Shown here: in pieces, positions 50,401 to 62,839 of the stretch
Numbering within the stretch: position 1 is the stretch's first letter
How the letters are laid out: the number at the start of each line of letters is the position of its first letter
Source: Ectocarpus siliculosus
Lineage: Eukaryota; Sar; Phaeophyceae; Ectocarpales; Ectocarpaceae
Assembly (NCBI GenBank): GCA_000310025.1
Contig: FN649734.1
Coordinates: 1,208,537-1,272,536, forward strand
Length of the DNA: 64,000 bases
Reading direction: 5' to 3'
Notes under the pieces: model-generated
Seen by the model: the letters and a program-made list of their open reading frames with translations, nothing else
Database searches by the model: none
Told to the model about the DNA's origin: nothing
Translations under genes and position numbers: made by a program

Positions 50401-51536
50401 ACATTAAAACCTCACACGCGAGAGCAATCGTTTGGCTTGGGCTCTCAGTGTTGGTATTTTTTTCGCTGTCGTACGCGAGCGAAAAGTTGCGTTTCGGGAA
50501 TCGTTGGGTCGTACGACACTTAATGGGTTGGAATAGCCCATTTAGGCATGCGAGCCAGCGACGAAAATATTGGCGGTACATACGGGATTTTACGCATCAC
50601 ACCGGTTTCGAACGCATAATGATAACCAATATTCCTGCCTCCTCTTCCGTGCTGTCATTTTGATTTGAAACAAGGGACATAGCGACCAGCTTAGCTGGAG
50701 ATGTGAAACGCCTAGCTGGCTAGCTGGAGATTGGGCCCGGCCCCAATATTCTTCGACAACAAACCGCTTTCCAAGAGGCCCAGCTCTAAAACAGTTGCCA
50801 CACAAACACGAACGCCAGGTAGATACTGAACCCAAGAAAATAACCGTGTCAGATGCGGTCATTAACTTGGCGTGCATTACATGTCCTTGACTTCCTCCCA
50901 GTTTCTGCCCCCCTCCCGTCTGCTCCGAAGAACCCAATGCTTCTCAAAATATTTCGCACGCTTGACTTACTATAGGCCGTAGACAACGACACCGCCTAGG
51001 AATCCTCCGAGAATGTTCGCCACCGACAGTGCCAGAGCGTCCTTCCATGCCAATCGACCCAGGAATGCCTTGGCGACGAGCATGGCGGGATTCACCTGCG
51101 GGACCATAGCACCGACGGTCCACCGGGGGCTAGAGATGTAAACGAATGAACTGGGGGGCACGCCAAGGCTAACGATGGTAATGTGGCGCATTTTCGAAGC
51201 GTGCCACGAGGGGGCGGCGGCTTGCCTCGATAACAGATCGAACGCAATTGAGACAACCATCCCAACTTCATCTGATTGTGTGATAGTACTTCCCGCTCGA
51301 AACGCCAAACATCCAAATTCCTTGACGACGGTGAGGGTAGAAAAGACAAGCAAGCGATTACATTGGCACTGATGTGGCCGAACATGGAGATAGCCAGGAA
51401 GAAGGCCATGCCGAACGCAATCGCGACGAACCCCAGCCCCAAAGCATGGCCCTTCGTCTTCTTCAGCACTTCGTTGGCGATCGCTCCGTTGCCGACGGCG
51501 ATGACAATCGCCATGCCAAGCGTCTCCGAAATGAAC
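44494..51536 (-). CDS. Aquaporin / major intrinsic protein with an extended loop C
   Basis: Seven exons are recognised: 51536-51362, 51095-50971, 47433-47280, 46583-46466, 46123-45926, 45473-45366 and 44652-44494 (TGA stop). The first hemipore has [18 protein letters not shown] and GHISAN joined to [14 protein letters not shown] (first NPA box). The second has [37 protein letters not shown] (second NPA box) and [27 protein letters not shown] is typical of aquaglyceroporins, so water or glycerol passage is likely. Joins from 47433 to the stop are in phase. The join 50971 to 47433 is not (phase 2 into phase 1), so a short exon in that 3.5-kb intron is missing. The N-terminal exon above 51536 was also not found. 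The stretch between TM3 and TM4 exceeds 100 residues and includes a coiled-coil-like [17 protein letters not shown], much longer than usual. Confidence 0.88.
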
Positions 51537-54500
51537 CTTTTTCGTCATGAAACGGGTAGGAGGGTGTAGCGTTCGGTGTATACTTCTTCGTGCTTGGTTT
51601 GGTTGTGCCGTTCGGATCAGCGCTTGGTAGAAAAAAAAGGGGGTTATATCATAACTTCGTAGACTGACATATTTAAATTTACCGCTCTTCCAGCTGGCAA
51701 ACCACTCAAAGCTACGTGTCCACCTCGCTCCTTGTCTCTGCGTTGCTCTCGCTAGTCGTCGTAAGGACTCTTTATTTGAAAACCTAGATTCGACAGAGTG
51801 CTCGAGGTGCGGCTTCACCCGGTCTCTCGTTCGCGGGGCTCGTACTTTTGTGAGAATTTTCTCATACCCTACCAACGACATAACAATTCGCTTGCTTACA
51901 ATAAACCTTGAATTGAAGTCTCGCCAATGCGGCACACACTATTGGAGGCATGCTTCCGTGTGCAGGACTATTTGAGGCTCCCCTCCCATACATAGGGGTC
52001 CACAAAAATAAATTAAAATATATCGAGCGAACTCCCCTCCCATACATAGGGGTCCACAAAAATAAATTAAAATATATCGAGAGAAGCGCGAAAAGAAGGG
52101 TCGGAGAGAGACATCAAAGCAAGCGTAGATAGATATAGATGGAGCCCATGCCACCACGTAGGTCACCAATGCGCACGCTTACACCTCACCCGGTACCACC
52201 AGTCAGTCAGGGGATGAACGGGAGCGCTGTTTAGCTCTCATCATCAGCTCAGCGGCAACAGTGCTGCTGCTGCTGCTGCTTGCTGTTGTTGCCGCCGCCG
52301 CTGCTGCTGCTGTGCATGGGTGCGCACTTGCTTTCTTCGCTTTCGCTACTATTATATAATAGTAGAGGGCAACGGGCTCTAACAATTGGCCCGGTCCCCT
52401 CCCACGACGTGTTTATTTAGTCGCCCTTGGCTTACAGCGCTGTGTACGTCTCACTTGTCTTTGTTTCTGGGTGCGTCTGTTGTGGAAGCAAAGATCGGCC
52501 GGCAGACGAAGAGACCGCAGACAGAGACCTGACTTGTGTGGACCCGCATGTTCCCTCGCTGACGCTGCTAGCAGTAGGCCTCGGGGTCTAAAAATAGCTT
52601 CCGACGCCAGCCATGTGTGCCATTGGCCGGCCGGCCTTGGCCTACAGCAGTGTGTAGGCCTCGTTTTCTCTGTTGTGGGGATGCGTCTGTACGGGAAGCT
52701 CCAAAGATCGGTAGGTTGAGGGTGATGCAGGCGGACCTCGGATTGACTTGCGTCGTAACTCGCATGTGCTGCCGACAGCAGGCAACGGGCTGCAAGAGCC
52801 ATACCCAACGCCTCCCATGATGTGTGCCTTTGGCTGCCCTTGGCCTACAGCAGTCCGGCAGTCCGTATGCTGCTGTGCTGATTGTATCGTATGTTGTCTA
52901 CGTGATGTGTATGTATGGTGCTGCTGGGCAAGAGGATTTCGGTGATTCTGCCGAGAGCGTCGTGCCCATCGCCCAATCATCTGCCTCTGTCTTACAAAAT
53001 GTCTCCAAAATCGACGGGTGATTGGTGGGAGATGGGCATCTACCCGGCTCTACTCCTCTAAAACACAGATAATTGTTGGATGCCCTGTTTGAGAGAGCTA
53101 CGCCTGCATACTCTAACCCCGCAAGACAGCGGGTACAAGTTCGGGAACAGAAATTATCCATCACTAGGCAAACATATATTGGGCAGTCCGAGCGTGATCT
53201 CTAGGTTATGCTACCAGATACTTTGTTGGGGGTAGTTGGCTTGCCACGGAAGGCGTCCCCGTCAGTTGGACAGGTACCAGAGTATTGTACGGACATGAGA
53301 AGGTACTGAGCGGAGACCGGAATGGCTTTATGTGAAGACAACAACAACAATCTATTGGAAGGCGATATTTTCACTCCGAATTCACGACTACAATCTCGAG
53401 TCAGACGCGGCCATTTGGGTGGACTGTCCACGCCATCTGCACTGCCCCCTGTACCTACCATTGGTCTGCCTCCTTTTTCCAAGTTGTAGGGATCTACAGC
53501 AGTCATAACCACCGCAGCACCAAAGGAGTTCCCGGCGAGTCCTGCTGTGGATCCTACTACAGCAAATGACTACAGTAGTTGACGTTCACCCTCCTCACGT
53601 AGACTTTTCGTGGATCGTTCGGCAGTGTCTGTTGGGCACGTATTGCCCGACTCCTAAGAGGGGCCATCTCACCTTTTCCACAAGTCGGCCATCGTGCAGG
53701 GCCGCGCGCAAGGCAGTGTAGCTGAGCCGTGCTCCAGTTGTTGCACACAAGGGAGGAGGTTTTGTTGCTGCTACTCGATGTCTTGTGTGGGAGCAAGGAT
53801 AGGACCGACTGCGAATCAGCAGCCGAAAATCCCGCTGGCCTTGTTGGCTAACACGAAGCGTTCAGGGCACTGCTGTATGCTGCCGTGAGTGCCAGCAGAG
53901 AGGTCAGCAGGAAGCCAGTTTGATGCAAGAGCCAGATTCAGCTTGGTTCAGCTTGGTTCAGCGCCATATTGTTACCTTTCGACTTTCGACACATTGAGAG
54001 ATTCATCCGCATTGCACGTTGTGTGAGGACGCTGGGCGGCATCTCCAGAGTCGGCGATCTGTTCCGCACGTCGGACTCACGCACCTGCTACGGTTATAAG
54101 ATGCAACCTTTGGAAGAAACCGCTGCTTCGTACATGCATTGCTTGGCCAGTGAAACCTGGCGACGTGGGGCGAACATGCACCCGGCCGTCGGAATCATTC
54201 CATTCTGCACAGTCTCTATGTACATCGCAGTACATCCATACCATGGGATGCCACTCGTTCTTTGCCAATATTTTTACGCCACTGTTTTGTGTGTGTCAAA
54301 GTTCCCAGGTGTGGGTTTCTTGTGAGTGTGTTTCAATTGATTTGTGGACCGGGAACTGTACGAAGCGATGACAGGAGCCCGGTTACTTGCGCTGGTACAA
54401 TAGACACAAGTGCATTGACCGTACCAGTGTATCTTCACAGTACTGGTAGTACACAAAAAACATTCTGTAGTGCCAGAGGTTGGTTCCGGATACACAGCAT

Positions 54501-56395
54501 CATTCTCAGGGCACCGTTTGGCCTACGGTACTTAGATTGCATTCTCATCCTACAAAAAAGTCTTCTGTTTCTCCACCGCGGGGCCTTCGCCTTGCCCACG
54601 TTGCATGAGCTTGCCTGATGGGCGAGATTGGGCGGATAAGGCCCGGGAGAACCGAGTGCCCGCGGTTTTGATTTCGCTTCGGCGGCACGTTTCCACACAC
54701 ATAGCACTGCAAATATTTTCCCCCATTCTCCTGCTACAAAGGGCTTCCCATTGTCGAGCTTTCACACTCGCGGTAACTTCCCGGGCCTGGAATCTTCCCT
54801 GTAGGTCCCGCATCCTTCCAGGACGACCTCTGCACTTTCACCCCCTTTTACAGTAAGCCGGAAGCGGCTGCGGTACAAGACATTGTGCTTCGGCGCAAAT
54901 ACGACCTGAAACGCAATGCGAAAATAGTTTGGTTTTGATGCGGCACCAGAGAGACAGAGACAGAGAGGGGGCGGAGGGGTTAGCAGAAAATGGAAGAGTG
55001 TTTGTCAGCCTACAAACCACATGCTCCCTGTTGTCTTGGTAATAAGACGTACATGGCTGCAATGGTGGTGCATAAGTGCAGTCAACGTGTATGACGATCT
55101 TGATTGTTCCGCAAGTTTCAAAATGTCGTGGTGCATCGTACGCATCCCCACCTCTAGTGGTCGCGGTGCTCTGTACCCCTCCGTAGTTTCCTCCTTCCGC
55201 GTGAGGAAAGTTTCGAGCTTGAGTGTGGGCCCGACCACCTGGCGCTGCCCGTGCGGCTCATTTCGCCAGACGACAGCGGCAGACATGGCTGGACGTGCCC
55301 CTGGAACAAGGGGAAAATTATCCATCGCTGAATTGCGAAGAATTAAGGCTGTATCCGGAACTTATGGATTACTCCAAGGCACTGGGCCGAATGTTCCATT
55401 GGAGTCGTACAAGGTGCATTGCACAGGACGTTGATATGTTACGCAAAACCCTTGCCAGAAAACGTAAGAAATATACTATTCACACGTAAGCTCGATGCCT
55501 GTACGCCTCATATCTTTGCGTACGGATCTGCGACGGGAACCTTCAACAGATCTGCCATGTGAATTTTTTTTTATCTCCTTGCCCCCCCACCCATTTTCTC
55601 AGTACTATGGGCGTTCTCTTGTGCTTCAATGCTCGCTCGATGCATGGAATACGAGCTCTGAGCATGAAGGAATGGAGTACCAAATCTTGTTCGGGGCAAA
55701 CATCCTCTTCTCAGCTATTAATCGTGAGGCGTTGTTGGTGTCGGGATGTCCATCTATGGTACTTTTCCTCCTGCCCTTGAAACACCCCTCAAAGCTCGAC
55801 TGCTCACCTGTCCCCGCCGGCGACAAAGTATTGGGGAGTTCTCGTCTTTGGGAGTGGAAGCTCCCTTGTGGTGGCGGGCCGTAGGGGTGGTTCTGACAGG
55901 AACGGCGGCCCAGTTCTTGAGCCGGGTAGTGAACGGAGCAGCAGTCGATCACGCCTCCCCAGGTGACCCGTGAAGGCTGCTGTGGCCAGCATGCGTTCTA
56001 TAGGCGGGAAAGCAAGTGAAAGGAGAGAACATGAGTGTGCCACCCGGCGAAACTATGGAGAGAGTTAAGAGCATCAGTAGCAGAGGAAAAGGAGAACAAC
56101 CAAACTGCGACGGAGCGAGAGAAAGGCAATGTGTACCATGGTGTATGGCTTTGATTTGTTGACAAGTCCTCAGGGTTTGAGATTTTCCCGGACGTGGCCT
56201 GGAAAAATGAATGCTGTTTCGCTCATGCTACGTCCTTACATCAACCGCTGTCAACCTTGCCAGCACGCACATCTCGCTTTAGCTCAGCCAACAGGGCAGA
56301 GTTCAAGGTGGGCGAGAGAGCCACAACAGTATTTCCAGGGTGTAGCGGTAAAATAAACACATTCGAGCCCTCGTGGCTTGGGACTTTCCACTCAC
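51537..56395. other. Region between the aquaporin and the ASH-domain gene
   Basis: It should contain the first exon of the aquaporin and the last exons of the ASH-domain gene, but I could set none of them. A minus-strand frame ends at a good donor near 55825 (GGGGACAG|GTGAGCAG). Plus-strand frames at 53969-54325 and 55223-55489 look somewhat protein-like (for example LRLYPELMDYSKALGRMFHW) but match nothing I know. A 54-bp tandem duplication is at 51978-52085, and small CTG runs lie near 52261-52310. Confidence 0.4.
51978..52085. repeat. Tandem duplication, 54-bp period
   Basis: CTCCCCTCCCATACATAGG and the following A/T-rich sequence to ATATATCGAG occur at 51978-52027 and 52032-52081, identical over about 50 bp with a 4-nt difference at the junction. 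It lies upstream of the aquaporin's recognised exons, possibly in its promoter or first intron. Confidence 0.9.
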
Positions 56396-59300
56396 CTCGA
56401 AGCGGTTCCAGTCCTCGGGCAGGCACGCCGCTGAGGACTTCAGCGGCAGCTTGACTCCTGTCAGGACCCCTCCCTCCTCGCCGAACACGAACACGGAAGG
56501 GTCGTCGACCACCAACGGATTGAATAGCCCCGCTACCGAACTGCAGCCGCTGCTGCCGCTCCCGTCCGTGCCCCCCGGTTTCCCGGTATGCCTCCCTTTG
56601 ACGTAAGCCCCTGATGCTGCCCTCGCAGGGTTGCTTGTAGGTGTGGTTCCGGTGGCGGTGGCCTTGTCGGCGTTGTTGCTGTGGATAAGGCGCTTTTTCG
56701 GGGGAGGGGCAGGGATGTGGACCAACGACCACTCTGCGTCGGCGAAGGTGGGATTTCCTAGGAATAGGGTAGCGTTTCCCCTTCTTTCGGTGTGGATGGT
56801 CCCGAAAGAGTGCGTCGCCGGTGCCACGGTGATCATCGGTCGCAACACCTTGGCACGGAAAAAGAAGAAAAAAATAGAGGACGAGGACCAAATGATGTCG
56901 CTGTGAGGTCAACGTCGTAGCCGTATCTTGCCCAACAGGAAATAAATTTTCACGATATCCTGCGCAGTGTTCGGCAACGTGTGGTTCCTTTTGTCCGTTG
57001 TTTTTGACTACCTTCATGATAGTTTCTCTGAAGTGGCGCAGAACACGGAATTTCGCGGTATTCAGCACTGCAGCAGTTCTTTTTCCGCGTTGAATCGGAA
57101 CGTGTCGGAGGCCGTACTCACTTCGCCCCTCAGAAAGATCCTCTGCACGTGTCCAGTGCAGAATGCGATGGTAAGCTCGCCCGTCGTTCTTAGCACCAGC
57201 CGTGGGATGCCCTTAGAATGGTACAAGGAAAAGGCACGTCAAAATGGGAATCAGACGGTTAGGGTGACGGAGAGCTTCCCAGCAACCTTAGGTCAAAGTG
57301 AACCCGGCACATACCGAGTCACAGCCTTTCGGCAGAATTCTGCACAGGAGGAAGCTTAGCGTTTGCGACCACCATGAACTTGGAATTCCAGATACGCCAG
57401 CTCTTATAGTACTTCAGGGAATGCGGTTCTAATGGTTTTCTGGTAAGTGTTTCTGATAACGGGGATCGAAGTCGCCCCCGCCTATTGCAACCGTGACAAG
57501 CAAGCTGGCGTTTCTTCGAAACTGTACCTAGAAAAATAATGAGTTCAAAGCGATTTTACGAAAACACAACACTGGAAACTACGACTGCAGCAAGAAGGGG
57601 ACGCAGAGCCAACTATTCACGTCATCACCACGACCGACACTGGGGCCCTGACCAATGCGTCAAGTGCCGGAGTATTACCTCTGTACCAGGAGAAAAAGAC
57701 GACTTGAGGCATTCCAGCATCTTCGCCGACGCCCTCAAAGGTAAAAACACCACCTCCAGCTGACGGTTCTGCCCCGGCAGCAGCGAAATCAGATCGTTAG
57801 TTCGCCGATGTTGGCGCTCTGGGCGGTGCTGCTTTTGGTGTTGGTTGTGATCTTGTGTGTCCATCACCGATGCCGTTCTTTGACCTCTGTTCGCGCAGCT
57901 AGCGCCATCGCCGGCTCTCCTGCGTTTAGGGGATCTCATCGCTTGGTTATGGTTGTCGGCGAGTTGTGACTGTTGTCGTCGTCTTCCCTGGCATCTGGCG
58001 TCGTCGCCGCCGCCTCCACCGCCGCTGAGTTGTGTTTCGAAGGAGGTCTTGCCGCTGTTGAGGCGCTTCTTGGGGGGGCAGCGGTTGATGACGAATGGGC
58101 CGCTGGTTTCCACTCGAAAGGACACCGGTATCGTGAGCGGGTTGCTCAGACTTATCTGCAAGAAACCAGCGGACGGTTGAGGGAGGTATTGATTTTCGTT
58201 TGATGTGGACATACGGATATCGCAGGATGTTGGAGTGGGTCTTTCCAACAGTTTGCCCGATATGCACGTTCCTCTTTGTTGTGTTTTCGATAATTACCAA
58301 CAAGGTGCTCTCCAAATGGTATGCGTACCTGCGTATTACCCGCAATAGAGTAAATGGGTGGAGCTAGCAATTTTTTTCTGCCAATGAAGCGTATGCAAGG
58401 GGCTGATATTCTCTCTTGTATTCCGAGGAAGGAAAGTACTTTCCGCTCCAAACGAAACCTTTACTGCAAACGGTACCGGTCATCTCCTGTCTAACGCCTG
58501 CCTATACTCGACCTGCAACGCACGACACTAGTCATGTTGAATGCACCGCGCGAGATAGCTGCCTCTACCATTAGCACCCGTTCCGAGTTTTGGCCCTTCA
58601 TTCCAACCTGTTCGAGCACTCAGACACAAAACAAAACAACCACATTTTACAGGTACTGATGTGTTCAAAGTTCTTAAGAGCGCTTGGAGATCGCTCTGCG
58701 CTCGTGCCGGCCCGTGCCTCCCTACATCACAACCCTCGCAGCTCGCCTGTCGCCGCATGGACGGGTGAGCTGCCCAGGGCGAAGACGCTGCCGATGCTCT
58801 CGTTGACCAGGATTCAAACTTGAGGAACTGTTGCCCCCCTCCTCCTGCCCCTCCACCGCCGGCACCATCACGAGTAGCACCCGTGGCTCCGACGTCTAGC
58901 CCAGTCCTGGCCGCAACACCGGCAGACGAAGCACCACCACCGCCGCCAACGTCGTGCTGGAGGGAGGCGTGCGTCTTCTTGTCGAGGGCGAGGCGGGGCT
59001 CGATCCCCCAGGCGGTGGCCTTGAGCACGACGGCCCCGTTGGTGGTCCTCCCGTGCTTCCGGTTGATCGTGTTGCTCACGAGCGTCCTTGCGGCGAGCTG
59101 CACCGTGGCCGCGGCTGCCATTGAGTTGGACGAACGCCCGGCGGCACTACCGCCGCCGCTGCCGCCACAGTCGCTACCCCCTGTTCCTTTTTCGTCGCCG
59201 CCGGCAGCGGGCGTCATCGTCGTGCTCGTCGAAGAGGTGCTCAGGGAAGCACCGCCGCCATGCGCCGGAGAAACGCGGTTGCCCGCCGCGGGCTTGTCGC

Positions 59301-62300
59301 TGCCGCTCTCCGGAATGGTTGCGACAGCTGCGCCATTCCCCAGAGGGAATCCGGACGCGACCAGCTTCGGGGTTCGCTCGTTTCCGGTGAGACCCTCTTT
59401 TCCGACGGCGACGGGGTCGGAGCATGGATTTCGGTCGGGTTTCCCACCCTGCGAGAGGGGAGACATAGAGGGGTCCCCATTTTCCGGTCCGTAGGACCCC
59501 CCCTCCACCGTGCGCGGGAGGTCGGCAGCAGCCGCAGGAGCAACGTCTTTGGACTTGGATTTGGTAGGCCTGCTCGATTCGATTCAAAAGGCATAGGGTC
59601 GGTTCGCCTTCCATGTTAGTGGGTTAAGATCGCAGAAAATTGTAATATGGAAACCCTTATTAACTTCAAACGCACGATCTTTCCTGACATGACGAAACAA
59701 TGGGGACCTCCGACAGCCCCTCGGCCTGCAGCACATTCGAAACGATGGTCGCGCTCCATGGCATTCGTCAGACCCGTCACGATCGTGTGGGACACCCCAA
59801 CATGAAGCGCCTCATTGTCGGAAGCACGTAGGCGGAGGAATGCCATTAGGAGCCCTATGTGATGGTGGTCCCGTCGGTATTTTCAGACGGTTGCGGCATG
59901 ACAAATTGGATAATGCCAGAGTTGCGCCGCATCTTGAGAATCTGCTTCCGTGGGTAAATAGTTTGTGCTTCATGGACCCATGCATGGAATGCGATAAATT
60001 TAAGGGAAATCACATGAGCGAACCAAGAAACAATCGGCATCTGTGAGCGGTGGGCAACACGCCCACGCAATGCAGGAAGCATCGGTACATGCGATGAAGT
60101 TACGGGTTGATTTTCCGTCAACCACACCAGCGCTACCGCCTGGGCCAATAGTATCTGTCGGTCACGCGAACGGTTGCATTCAGCCTTTCCCTACGGCGGG
60201 GAATCGTTTCGGTAGAAGCGTTCAAGTGTTGTCAAGACTTGTTTCGAAAACAAGTAAAGTACGCCTGCAGGAACGATTGGAAGAACACACATCTCTCGGG
60301 GCCTGTCACGTCCCACGCAGCTGCACATACTTGAGGCTGGAAATAGCTGAATTCCCGCAGGGTGAGGCAGAGGAGCCGTCCGAAGGCAACGGTACCGGCA
60401 TCCAGTACGCGTCTGCTACAAGTCTCGCCGACATCTCTCCCTTTTCGTGCTGGGGCAGGAGCACCTGCCATTCCCAAGTGAATATGAAAGTAGCAACAAA
60501 CGAATGCATCTCTCAGCCTGGTTTGGCTTGAGCATTGGACTGGACGGCCACAGGGGTGGTAGTTGACGTATCGTCTCCCTCCTCGTGCTCGAAATATTAC
60601 GGTGGAGCCTATGGCATGGGACAGAACACCCCCGACTGTTGACATCGTCGAACTGAGGGAAAATCCGGGCTTGTATATTATCGATGCAGGAACAATCGAA
60701 TTGTCCTGTCGTTTTCCATCATGACAACTTCGGGAGTGGGCACTTCGTCCCTTTGCCTGACCTCCAATAGCTCCTTGTGTGTACCAGTCACATGCACAAA
60801 AAGAGAAGGAGACAAACCATATATATGCTTCACGTACCAACTACATGAACACCATCAACAGCAGTAGGAGCAACAACAGCAACAGCAGCGGCGGCAGCAA
60901 TAGGAACAACCACGGCAACAACAACACCAGGAATTGAGGTCACCTTGAAAGCTCCGTCAGACCTAGGCTCCACCACGCCCTGCCTTGGCTGCACCACGAA
61001 GGGGCTCTGGAAAGGCTTGGGCGGACGGTAGCTCACGGAAACGTCAGCCAACCATCCGCCTCCGTCGGCACTAGGTACGATCTGAACATTTCGTGCACGT
61101 TATTGTCACAGGGATATCGGTGAACGCGGCCGGTTTCTAAGATAATCTAACCGGGTCGAGTAAAAGCTAGTGCTTTGTTAGGGCTTCAAATATGCATCCA
61201 ATGTTGTGGCGTGAGGACGCCCAACACCGAATCTGCTACACGGTCCCGCAAGACAAAAGGAAGGTATCGAACGCCAAACACTTGTTGTACGTTTCGAGAA
61301 TAACTCTAAGCTAGAGTGCCTAACGCGCGTCCCCTTCCAGAGATACCCAAAAGAGACGACGACACAATGGCACCGTGGCGCTAGAAGATGGGCGCCGGCA
61401 CTGGCTGCGCTCGAAGGTCAAACACCGGGTCAACTTTACAGAGCGGCGACTGGTCGGTGTGTTGCGTAGCATCATGTAGAAATCGAGAGCTTCGCTGTTG
61501 ATTAACACACCTTGAGGCAGACGTCGACCTTTTTCGCGGCTTCCTTGGCGTCGATATTGGCGTCCTGCATACCCCACGTTAGCATCGCCGGCAGTGTTCC
61601 CTCATTCTTGACCTGAAAGACAATCGACAGCGACATGAAATGGAGAATAGGGTCTGCGTTCTGAAGTATGCCGTTGTGTTCCGAACGAAGCAACTGTTAT
61701 GTCTACGTCTCCTGATTTTATCGGGACATTATCACCATCCATGCGTCTGCATGTAAGACGTAGTTTCTGAGGACATCATTGGTAGGAGATGGTGTTGAGC
61801 GGAGCTGCGCAGAAGGCAGGGTGGCATAGGACAGAACGCGCATGAAAGAAGATGAAACCAACGGCGACAGCAACGACGACAACGATGGCGGCGACGAACA
61901 CAATGACCAACGCAACGACAACCAAAACAACAACAACAACAACAACAACAACAATAACAACAATAACAACGACATCGAAAATAATACCAACAACATGACT
62001 GGCGACGACGGCGGCGAAGACGCCGACAACATCGACAAGAAGGGTTGCAGTACATCTCCCAGACAGCTGGATTAACACGATCATGAGCGCTTTCGTGCCT
62101 TTGCTCACCTTGATGATCCGGAACGTCTTCCCTCCATGCACGAACACCTCCCCGAAGTTCAGCAAGGGTTCGGGTCCCGACATGTCGAGTCCCAGTGCCT
62201 CCCTCTTAAGCGACAATGGGGACCCCTCCACAACGACTTTCATCGGCAAAGACGCTGTTGGTGCACCTGGCAATTACCGCAGCCATCCGAATGTGACATG

Positions 62301-62839
62301 TGTAGAATAGCGCCGGGTTGGCTGGGTCCGTTTTTTGCGGGTGTTCTTCCTACTAGTACCAGCAGGGTCAGCACCAACAGCAGCACCACCGGCACCAGCA
62401 GTTCATACTCTTTACACCTGTGGAACACGGTCTGTTATGGATGGCATCTCATAAACCAATCCTCGATCGTCGCAGGCAAAAGGGACACTGTCAGTGCATC
62501 TATCTGTCAAGGACCAACATACTCAGATTGCAACGTATCACGGGTTCGTAGCTCAGGTGACGCCAAACGCACACGCACACGCATCGACCGTGGGAATGGG
62601 CTCACCCGTTAAAGTGATGTCCATTTTGTCCGTGTATCTCCCGGGGGTGTCGTTGAACACCGTCACCGCTACCGTGGCCACGCCCCACGGCGCAAGGGTC
62701 CCAGACGAAGGCTCCACGAGGAAGGCCGCCCCGAGGCCCTCTTTCAGCGCGAAACAGTCTTCTCTCTGATCGATCTGAGCCTTGGTCCTGGCCCGACCTC
62801 CGGCCGAGAAAAACGCTTCCGTTGCTTCGTGCTCCGTTC
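56396..62839 (-). CDS. DLEC1/HYDIN-like ASH-domain protein, cilium/flagellum-associated (partial)
   Basis: Exons read downwards: 62839-62606, 62254-62109, 61612-61511, 61006-60944, 60464-60331, 59569 to about 58815, 58155-57679, 57142-57122 and 56848-56396. Joins are phase-compatible except across the unresolved 59569-58815 exon end. Immunoglobulin-like ASPM-SPD2-Hydin (ASH) repeats are evident: FLVEPSSGTLAPWGVATVAV, LPMKVVVEGSPLSL, LLNFGEVFVHGGKTFRIIK joined to VKNEGTLPAMLTW, ISLSNPLTIPVSF with SGPFVINR, RIFLRGE joined to VLRPMITVAPATHSFGTI, and ATLFLGNPTFADAEW. Such proteins build or dock to axonemal microtubules in flagella. Two exons carry long Gly/Ser/Ala- or Arg/Gln-rich inserts (59569-58815 and part of 58155-57679). 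A possible 31-nt exon reading IPFGEHLVG (58328-58298) does not fit the phases. The start above 62839 and the end below 56396 are missing. DLEC1 versus HYDIN cannot be decided by eye. Confidence 0.75.
61926..61970. repeat. (AAC)n microsatellite
   Basis: A mostly AAC run with two AAT interruptions lies in the intron between 62109 and 61612 of the ASH-domain gene. It creates a spurious poly-Asn frame on the plus strand. Confidence 0.95.

Noticed and set aside
55223-55489. Plus-strand frame with charged, helical-looking sequence
   Set aside because: No homology recognised and no splice partners; it lies where minus-strand exons are expected.
58298-58328. Candidate 31-nt exon reading IPFGEHLVG
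   Set aside because: The peptide suits an ASH domain, but its end phase does not fit the next exon at 58155, so it was not placed in the model.
60232-60840. 202-codon minus-strand frame
   Set aside because: It covers a real exon (60464-60331) in another frame. No motifs of its own.
61842-62075. Asn-rich plus-strand frame
   Set aside because: Product of the AAC microsatellite in an intron.
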